A stretch of DNA of 64,000 nucleotides from Rhizobium brockwellii. Its GTDB lineage: Bacteria > Pseudomonadota > Alphaproteobacteria > Rhizobiales > Rhizobiaceae. A program made the position numbers and the translations under genes. The notes beneath the pieces are model-generated. The model was not told the DNA's origin and ran no database searches. It saw nothing but the letters and a program-made list of their open reading frames with translations. The stretch's first letter is position 1. Every line of letters starts with the position of its first letter. Where the stretch lies: positions 1,860,001 to 1,924,000 of the forward strand of contig NZ_CP053439.1 in assembly GCF_000769405.2 (NCBI RefSeq). The letters are read 5' to 3'. Positions 58,013 through 64,000 of this stretch are shown in pieces.

Positions 58013-61000
58013 TCCCTGGTTTCGATGCGAAGAAGCTTGCGGCCATTGCCGAGCAGCTGACGATCGGCAATGTGCCGGCAGGTCTTGAGACGCTGCTGCT
58101 CGCCGAGCTCGCCCGAACGGGAGAGCCGGTCGCCTATGTCATGTCCGACGGCCACCGCATGGCCGATCTCGAACAGATGCTGGGCTTTGTCGCCCCCGAC
58201 ATTCCGGTTCTCACCCTGCCGGCCTGGGACTGTCTGCCCTATGACCGCGTCTCGCCGAGTGCCGACACCTCGGCCCGCCGACTTGCCGCACTCGGCGGCC
58301 TCATCGCCCATCGCAAGAAGCCGCATGCGGCAATCGTGCTCGTCACCGCCAATGCCATGCTGCAAAAGGTGGCGCCGCAGGATGTCATCGAAAGCCTGAC
58401 TTTTTCGGCCCGTCCCGGCAACCAGCTGCGCATGGACGATCTCGCGGGCCGCCTGGAACGCAATGGCTTCGAGCGCGTCGCGACCGTTCGCGAGGTTGGC
58501 GAATATGCGGTGCGCGGCGGCATTCTCGACGTCTTCGTGCCCGGTTCGGAAGAGCCGGTCCGCCTCGATTTCTTCGGCGACACGCTGGAGAGCATCCGCA
58601 GCTTCGATCCGGCCAGCCAGCGCACGACAGGGCAGGTGCGATCCCTCGATCTCAACCCGATGAGCGAGGTGACGCTGACGCCGGATACGATCAGCCGTTT
58701 CCGCAAGAATTACCTCTCCGCTTTCGGCGCGACCACACGCGACGACGCGCTCTATCTTGCCGTCTCCGAAGGCCGCCGTTACCCCGGCATGGAGCACTGG
58801 CTGCCGCTTTTCTACGAGAAGCTCGATACCGTCTTCGATTATCTCAGCGGCTTCCGGATCGTCATCGACCATACGGTACGTGAGGCAGCAGAAGAGCGCT
58901 CCAAGCTCGTTTTCGACTATTACGACGCCCGCCTGAACTCCGGCCAGCCGGCCAAGGGGATGACGCAGGGCACGCCTTACAAGCCGGTGACGCCGGGCCA
59001 GCTCTATCTCGACAGCAAGCTTTTCGTCAAAACCCTCGACGCGCTGGGTGCGATCCGCATCAGCCCCTTCAACGAGCATGAGGGCGAGGCGCGGCGGGTC
59101 GTCAATGTCGACGCCCGCCAAGGCCAGCGCTGGGCCCGTTCGAATGCTGAGGGCGGCGGCGATGCCGAACGCATCAACATCTTCGACGTCGTCGTCAAGC
59201 ATATTGCCGACCGCCGCGCTGCCGGCGCGAAAGTGCTCATCACCGCCTGGACCGAAGGCTCGCTGGAGCGCCTGCTGCAGGTGCTGAACGAACACGGCCT
59301 GGAAAAGGTCAAGCCGATCGAAGCGCTGAAGGATGTCGGTTCGCTGGCGAGAGGCGAGGCGGCGGCCGCCGTGCTCAGTCTCGAAGCCGGCTTCGAGGCC
59401 GGCGATCTCGTCGTCATCGGCGAGCAGGACATCCTCGGCGACCGTATGGTGCGCCGCTCCAAGCGCCGCAAGCGCGCAGCCGATTTCATCTCGGAGGTCG
59501 CGGGCCTCGATGAGGGCTCGATCGTCGTCCACGCCGAACATGGTATCGGCCGCTTTATAGGGCTGAGGACCATCGAGGCCGCAGGCGCGCCGCATGCCTG
59601 CCTCGAACTGCAATATGCCGATGACGCCAAGCTCTTCCTGCCGGTCGAGAACATTGATCTTCTCTCGCGTTACGGCGGCGAGGGCACCGAAGCCCAGCTC
59701 GACAAGCTCGGCGGCGGCGCCTGGCAGATGCGCAAGGCCAAGCTCAAGAAGCGCCTGCTCGACATGGCCGATGCACTGATCCGCATCGCTGCCGAGCGCC
59801 TGACGCGCCACGCGCCGATGCTGACGACGCCGGAAGGCCTCTACGACGAATTCGCCGCCCGCTTCCCCTATGACGAGACCGAGGACCAGGAAAACGCCAT
59901 CGAGGCTGTGCGTTCTGATCTCGGCGCCGGCCGGCCGATGGATCGCCTCGTCTGCGGCGACGTCGGCTTCGGCAAGACGGAAGTGGCGCTGCGCGCCGCC
60001 TTCGTCGCAGCGATGAACGGTGCCCAGGTCGCCATCGTCGTGCCGACGACACTGCTTTCCCGCCAGCACTTCAAAACCTTTTCCGATCGTTTCCGTGGTT
60101 TGCCGGTACGTATCCAGCAGGCCTCGCGTCTCGTCGGCGCCAAGGAGCTGGCGCTGACCAAGAAGGAAGTGGCGGAAGGCAAGACCGATATCGTCGTCGG
60201 CACCCATGCACTGCTCGGCGCTGGCATCAAATTCGCCAATCTCGGCCTGCTCGTCATCGACGAGGAACAGCATTTCGGCGTCAAGCACAAGGAGCGGCTG
60301 AAGGAGCTGAAAAGCGACGTGCATGTGCTGACGCTGTCGGCAACGCCGATCCCGCGCACGCTGCAGCTTGCCATGACCGGCGTGCGCGAACTGTCGCTGA
60401 TCACCACGCCGCCGGTCGACCGCATGGCGGTGCGCACCTTCATCTCGCCCTTCGACAGCCTAGTCATCCGCGAGACGCTGATGCGCGAGCATTATCGCGG
60501 CGGCCAGAGCTTCTATGTCTGCCCGCGCCTCGCCGATCTCGAGGACGTGCATGCCTTCCTGCAATCGGATGTGCCGGAGCTGAAGGTCGCCATCGCCCAT
60601 GGCCAGATGCCGGCCGGGGAACTCGAAGACATCATGAACGCCTTTTATGAAGGCCGTTACGACGTGCTGTTGTCGACCACCATCGTCGAATCCGGTCTCG
60701 ATGTTCCCACAGCTAATACGCTGATCGTTCACCGCGCTGATATGTTCGGCCTCGCCCAGCTCTATCAGCTGCGCGGCCGCGTCGGCCGCTCGAAGGTGCG
60801 CGCCTTCGCGCTCTTCACCCTGCCGGTCAACAAGGTGCTGACGGCCACCGCAGAGCGTCGCCTGAAGGTGCTGCAGTCGCTGGATACGCTCGGCGCCGGC
60901 TTCCAGTTGGCGAGCCACGACCTCGATATCCGCGGCGCCGGCAACCTGCTCGGCGAGGAGCAGTCCGGCCATATCAAGGAGGTCGGCTTCGAACTCTACC

Positions 61001-61509
61001 AGCAGATGCTGGAAGAGGCGGTCGCCGAGGTCAAGGGTGTCGACGAGATCCACGACACCGGCTGGTCGCCGCAGATCTCGGTCGGCACGACGGTGATGAT
61101 CCCGGAAGGCTACGTGCCCGACCTGCATCTGCGCATGGCGCTCTATCGCCGTCTCGGCGAAATCACCGAGCTCAAGGAGATCGACGGCTTCGGCGCCGAG
61201 ATGATCGACCGCTTCGGGCCAATGCCGATCGAAGTCCAGCACCTGCTGAAGATCGTCTACATCAAATCACTCTGCCGCACCGCCAATGTCGAAAAACTCG
61301 ATGCCGGCCCGAAGGGCGTCGTCGTGCAGTTCCGCAACAAGGAATTCCCCAACCCGGCAAACCTCGTCGGTTATATCAGCAAGCAGGGCACGATGGCGAA
61401 GATCCGCCCCGACCACAGCCTGTTCCTGACCCGCGACCTGCCGACGCCGGAAAAACGGCTGCAGGGCGCTGCAGTTGTCATGACGCAATTGGCGGAGCTC
61501 GCGATATAG
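58009..61509 (+). CDS. mfd: transcription-repair coupling factor Mfd
   Basis: 1166 residues. UvrB-like N-terminal half (VLTLPAWDCLPYDRVSPSAD), RNA-polymerase-interacting domain near 500-560 (GSIVVHAEHGIGRFIGLRTI), RecG-like translocase with Walker A GDVGFGKTEVALRAAF near 650, DEEQHFG near 750, TLSATPIPRTLQLA, QLRGRVGRSK and GAGNLLGEEQSGHI of the TRG motif, and a C-terminal TRCF domain. It removes stalled RNA polymerase and recruits UvrA to damaged DNA. Translation probably coupled to sdhE. Confidence 0.97.
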   Translation: MIPGFDAKKLAAIAEQLTIGNVPAGLETLLLAELARTGEPVAYVMSDGHRMADLEQMLGFVAPDIPVLTLPAWDCLPYDRVSPSADTSARRLAALGGLIAHRKKPHAAIVLVTANAMLQKVAPQDVIESLTFSARPGNQLRMDDLAGRLERNGFERVATVREVGEYAVRGGILDVFVPGSEEPVRLDFFGDTLESIRSFDPASQRTTGQVRSLDLNPMSEVTLTPDTISRFRKNYLSAFGATTRDDALYLAVSEGRRYPGMEHWLPLFYEKLDTVFDYLSGFRIVIDHTVREAAEERSKLVFDYYDARLNSGQPAKGMTQGTPYKPVTPGQLYLDSKLFVKTLDALGAIRISPFNEHEGEARRVVNVDARQGQRWARSNAEGGGDAERINIFDVVVKHIADRRAAGAKVLITAWTEGSLERLLQVLNEHGLEKVKPIEALKDVGSLARGEAAAAVLSLEAGFEAGDLVVIGEQDILGDRMVRRSKRRKRAADFISEVAGLDEGSIVVHAEHGIGRFIGLRTIEAAGAPHACLELQYADDAKLFLPVENIDLLSRYGGEGTEAQLDKLGGGAWQMRKAKLKKRLLDMADALIRIAAERLTRHAPMLTTPEGLYDEFAARFPYDETEDQENAIEAVRSDLGAGRPMDRLVCGDVGFGKTEVALRAAFVAAMNGAQVAIVVPTTLLSRQHFKTFSDRFRGLPVRIQQASRLVGAKELALTKKEVAEGKTDIVVGTHALLGAGIKFANLGLLVIDEEQHFGVKHKERLKELKSDVHVLTLSATPIPRTLQLAMTGVRELSLITTPPVDRMAVRTFISPFDSLVIRETLMREHYRGGQSFYVCPRLADLEDVHAFLQSDVPELKVAIAHGQMPAGELEDIMNAFYEGRYDVLLSTTIVESGLDVPTANTLIVHRADMFGLAQLYQLRGRVGRSKVRAFALFTLPVNKVLTATAERRLKVLQSLDTLGAGFQLASHDLDIRGAGNLLGEEQSGHIKEVGFELYQQMLEEAVAEVKGVDEIHDTGWSPQISVGTTVMIPEGYVPDLHLRMALYRRLGEITELKEIDGFGAEMIDRFGPMPIEVQHLLKIVYIKSLCRTANVEKLDAGPKGVVVQFRNKEFPNPANLVGYISKQGTMAKIRPDHSLFLTRDLPTPEKRLQGAAVVMTQLAELAI

Positions 61510-61516
61510 CGCAATT

Positions 61517-61545
61517 CCAGCAAAGCTGTGCCGCGGTTTTGCTGG
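61517..61545. repeat. palindromic repeat with GTG..GCGGTTTT core
   Basis: CCAGCAAA (61517-61524) pairs with TTTGCTGG (61538-61545); the loop GCTGTGCCGCGGT shares the GTG...GCGG core of the elements at 13621 and 55430. GCAATTCC before and GGAATTG at 61571-61577 may be outer arms. It follows the mfd stop. Confidence 0.6.
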
Positions 61546-61597
61546 GCAAAGCGCGAAGCGATTTTGCCGGGGAATTGTGTGGAAAAAGGAGATAGAG

Positions 61598-62065
61598 ATG
61601 GCGACGTACGGCGCAACGATCGCCTGGCAGCGCAACGGCGAGACCTTCACCGACAACCGCTACAGCCGCGTCCACCGCTGGGGTTTCGACGGCGGCAGCG
61701 AGGTGAAGGCATCCTCTTCCTCGCATGTCGTTCCGCTGCCCTATTCGGCCGAGGATGCCGTCGATCCGGAAGAGGCTTTCGTCGCTTCGCTGTCCAGCTG
61801 CCACATGCTCTGGTTCCTGTCGATCGCCGCCAAACAGCGCTTTTGTGTCGACAGCTACACTGATGCCGCCGAGGGCATCATGGAGAAGAATGCCGAAGGC
61901 CGCCTTGCCATGACCGTCGTGACGCTCCGTCCGCATGTCGTCTTCAGCGGCGAGAAGCAGCCCTCGTCAAGCGAGCTCGAAGCCCTACACCATCGCGCCC
62001 ACGACGAATGTTTCATCGCCAATTCGGTGAAGACCGAGGTGCGCTGCGTTCCGGTTCTGGGCTGA
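61598..62065 (+). CDS. OsmC family protein
   Basis: 155 residues. ATG 61598 has AAAGGAG nine bases upstream. The two redox cysteines of the family are present, Cys68 in SLSSCHML and Cys138 in HDECFIANSV, so hydroperoxide reduction is possible; sequence is closest to the OsmC/YhfA-like branch rather than Ohr. Convergent with the DsbA/FrnE-type gene, 11 bases apart. Confidence 0.88.
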   Translation: MATYGATIAWQRNGETFTDNRYSRVHRWGFDGGSEVKASSSSHVVPLPYSAEDAVDPEEAFVASLSSCHMLWFLSIAAKQRFCVDSYTDAAEGIMEKNAEGRLAMTVVTLRPHVVFSGEKQPSSSELEALHHRAHDECFIANSVKTEVRCVPVLG

Positions 62066-62076
62066 AGCCGTCGGCG

Positions 62077-62748
62077 TCAGTTCATGCCTGATCGCGCCTC
62101 GGCCTTCGCCTTGGCGATGTCCCGCAGTGCGTTCGCCAGCACGTCGGGCGTCTGTGCGCCGCTGACGGCGTATTGCTGATCGAAGATGAAGAACGGCACG
62201 CCGTTGACGCCCATCTCCTGCGCCGCCTTGATCTCGGCGACGATTAGATCGCGATCGGCATCGGAGGCAAGCAGCGAGCCGATGACTGAACGGTCGAGCC
62301 CGGCCTTTTCGGCGATATCGAGCAACACCGCATGGTAGCCGACATTGCGGCCTTCCTCGAAATTCGCCTTGAACAGCGCCGCAACGACCTTGTCCTGCTT
62401 CTCGCGACCTTCGATCATCGCCCAGTGGACCAGTCGATGCGCATCGAGCGTGTTCGGGCCGATCTTGATCGCCTCGAAATTAAAGGCGATGCCGACCTCG
62501 CGGCCGTAATCGCTGAGCATCTTATGCGCCTGCGCCACGCGCTCCTCGCCGCCGAGCTTTTCCGCCAGCGCCTTCTTCTGGTCGACACCTTCCTTGGGAT
62601 AGTCGGGATTGAGCTGGTACGGCCGCCAGTTGATATCGACGCCGATTTGGTCCTGCACCTCGGCGATGGCGAGTTCCAGCCGCGCCTTGCCGAGATAGCA
62701 CCAGGGGCAGACGACATCTGAGACGACGTCGATGGTGATACGCTCCAT
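62077..62748 (-). CDS. DsbA-family oxidoreductase, FrnE-like
   Basis: 223 residues. Thioredoxin-fold active site CPWC at 14-17 (SDVVCPWCYLG), helical insert in the middle (about 60-150), and the cis-Pro region GVNGVPFFIFDQQYAVSGAQ near 185-204. No signal peptide, so cytoplasmic, as for FrnE. The start at 62748 is chosen for the fit MERITIDVVSDVVC; the frame is open far upstream. Function probably dithiol-disulphide exchange or isomerisation. Confidence 0.9.
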   Translation of the reverse strand: MERITIDVVSDVVCPWCYLGKARLELAIAEVQDQIGVDINWRPYQLNPDYPKEGVDQKKALAEKLGGEERVAQAHKMLSDYGREVGIAFNFEAIKIGPNTLDAHRLVHWAMIEGREKQDKVVAALFKANFEEGRNVGYHAVLLDIAEKAGLDRSVIGSLLASDADRDLIVAEIKAAQEMGVNGVPFFIFDQQYAVSGAQTPDVLANALRDIAKAKAEARSGMN

Positions 62749-62816
62749 GATAATCTTCCTTATTCTCATGCGTCTCCGCGGGGCGACATTTCGGCCGGCA
62801 GCGGTTCGGTTGCTTC

Positions 62817-64000
62817 CTATTGCGCGCTCGCGTCCCACCATACCGGCAGCTGGTAGCCGTAGAGCGGCACGGTGTCGGGATGGCCGATGCGCTTGCTGCG
62901 CGCCACCCATTGCTGGTCCATATGATAGAGCGGCAGCACGTAATGGCCGGAAAGCAGCAGCCGGTCGTAGGAGCGCACCGCCGCGGTGAAATCCTCGGCC
63001 GAGCGCGCCCGGAGCAGATGATCGATCAAGGCATCGAGATCGGGGTCGGCAGCGCCCGCGAAGCTGTCGCTGCCCTCACGGGTCTTCGCGGCTGAAGACC
63101 AGCGGCCGAGCTGTTCGTTTCCAGGCGATAGCGAGGACGTGTAGGACTTCATGATCATGTCGTAGTCGAAGCTGTTCGTCCGGCTCTGATACTGCGAATC
63201 GTCGACCGTGCGGATCGAAACTGCGATGCCGATCGTCTGCAGCGAACGCTGATAAGCGACGGCAAGCTTCTCCTGGTCGGCATTCTGCGTCATGATCTCA
63301 AAGGCGAGCTGGCGGCCGGAGCCATCGAGCATCTTGCCGCCCTGGATCGTATAGCCGCCCTGTTTCAGTTGCTCGACGGCCTGTTTCAGCACATTGCGGT
63401 CGCGGCCGGAGCCGTCGGTGACCGGCAGCTTGTAGGTGCCGTCGAGAATCTCCGGCGCGATCTTGTCCTTGATCGGCCCGAGCAGGGCAAGCTCGGCCGC
63501 ATTGGCAGGAACCCCGAAACTCGACAGCTCGGAATTCTGCCAGAAGCTCTGCGTGCGTTTGTAGGCGCCGGAATAAAGGTTCTTGTTCGCCCATTCGAAA
63601 TCGAACACCAGCGACAGGCCTTCGCGCACCTTGGGATCGGCAAAGATCGGCCGGCGCGTGTTGAACACGAAGCCGAGCATGCCGCTTGGTAGTTTCGGTG
63701 TGAACACGTCCTTGACCACAGCCCCCGAGGTGACGGCGGGGAAATTATAGGCATTGGCCCAATGACCGGGATTGCCGTCGGGATAGATATCGACATCGCC
63801 CTTCTTGAAGGCCTCAAACAGCGTCGTATCCTGCAGGAAATACTGGACGGTGATCTGGTCGTAATTGTCCGTGCCGACCTTGGCGGGAATGTCCTTGCCC
63901 CAGTAGTTCGGATCGCGCTCATAGGTGATGCTCTCGCCGGGCTTCACCGTCTTCACCTTGTAGGGACCGGAGCCGACCGGCGGCGTCAGCGACGAACGGT
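62817..64000 (-). CDS. ABC transporter substrate-binding protein, family 5 (YejA-like), N-terminus beyond window
   Basis: About 394 C-terminal residues of a periplasmic binding protein; the frame stays open to the right edge, reading SLTPPVGSGPYKVKTVKPG at the edge and then ITYERDPNYWGKDIPAKVG, a YejA-type pattern. It ends QLPVWWDASAQ. YejA-type proteins take up peptides, including microcin C-like compounds. The partner YejBEF genes are not in view. It lies 68 bases after (upstream on the strand of) the FrnE-like gene. Confidence 0.85.
   Translation of the reverse strand, partial: RSSLTPPVGSGPYKVKTVKPGESITYERDPNYWGKDIPAKVGTDNYDQITVQYFLQDTTLFEAFKKGDVDIYPDGNPGHWANAYNFPAVTSGAVVKDVFTPKLPSGMLGFVFNTRRPIFADPKVREGLSLVFDFEWANKNLYSGAYKRTQSFWQNSELSSFGVPANAAELALLGPIKDKIAPEILDGTYKLPVTDGSGRDRNVLKQAVEQLKQGGYTIQGGKMLDGSGRQLAFEIMTQNADQEKLAVAYQRSLQTIGIAVSIRTVDDSQYQSRTNSFDYDMIMKSYTSSLSPGNEQLGRWSSAAKTREGSDSFAGAADPDLDALIDHLLRARSAEDFTAAVRSYDRLLLSGHYVLPLYHMDQQWVARSKRIGHPDTVPLYGYQLPVWWDASAQ

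Noticed and set aside
57970..60324. 784-codon minus-strand frame opposite mfd
   Set aside because: Antisense shadow of mfd, rich in residues expected from reversed alphaproteobacterial codon use.

Overview
The window is chromosomal DNA of an alphaproteobacterium of the Rhizobium group, most like R. etli or R. leguminosarum. The evidence is uniformly GC-rich coding DNA, a phosphatidylcholine synthase of the rhizobial type, many ABC uptake systems with their own regulators, RIME-like palindromic repeats between genes, and a housekeeping block of glmU, glmS, recG, sdhE and mfd. No rRNA, tRNA or CRISPR array was seen. The species call is inference from gene content.

Layout. 1-4.2 kb is an accessory edge with visibly lower GC at the far left: a partial unknown gene, a scrap of an IS3-type transposase, two alpha/beta hydrolases, a GFA-family zinc protein followed by a truncated second copy, and an AraC regulator. 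4.4-12.4 kb is a sugar-acid module: a KdgD-type aldolase-family enzyme, a mannonate dehydratase-like enzyme and a FadR/GntR regulator, divergent from a complete five-gene family-5 (dipeptide type) ABC importer. 12.4-20.7 kb is a LacI-controlled carbohydrate module: regulator, an 840-residue protein of unknown function, and a complete family-1 sugar ABC importer.

20.8-33.2 kb is a patchwork of redox and aromatic-type enzymes with three LysR/SDR-type units: an orphan molybdopterin dehydrogenase subunit with the wreck of its FAD subunit beside it, an amidohydrolase/DJ-1/YCII/flavodoxin-like cluster divergent from a LysR gene, an exported double carboxymuconolactone decarboxylase-like protein, an aldo/keto reductase, a DUF2255 protein, an SDR and a second GFA protein. 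Gene remnants are concentrated here, which suggests repeated insertion and loss.

33.3-36.6 kb is a MacAB-type efflux operon. 36.6-40.8 kb holds a VOC protein, a GntR regulator with twin operator-like palindromes, ferredoxin-NADP reductase, phosphatidylcholine synthase and a quinone oxidoreductase. 40.9-45.5 kb is a BMP-type (nucleoside) ABC importer, and 45.7-51.2 kb a YtfQRT-YjfF-type (galactofuranose) ABC importer with a FadR-type regulator at its end. 51.3-64 kb is the core block: glmU and glmS (UDP-GlcNAc synthesis), a DUF502 membrane protein, recG convergent to it, sdhE-mfd overlapping by four bases, an OsmC protein, a DsbA/FrnE-type protein and the C-terminal part of a YejA-like binding protein running off the right edge.

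No wholly new system could be demonstrated. The best leads are the mismatched pair of sugar-acid enzymes tied to a peptide-type importer, the 840-residue protein in the LacI/ABC module, and intergenic repeats whose two stems differ between copies while base pairing is kept.
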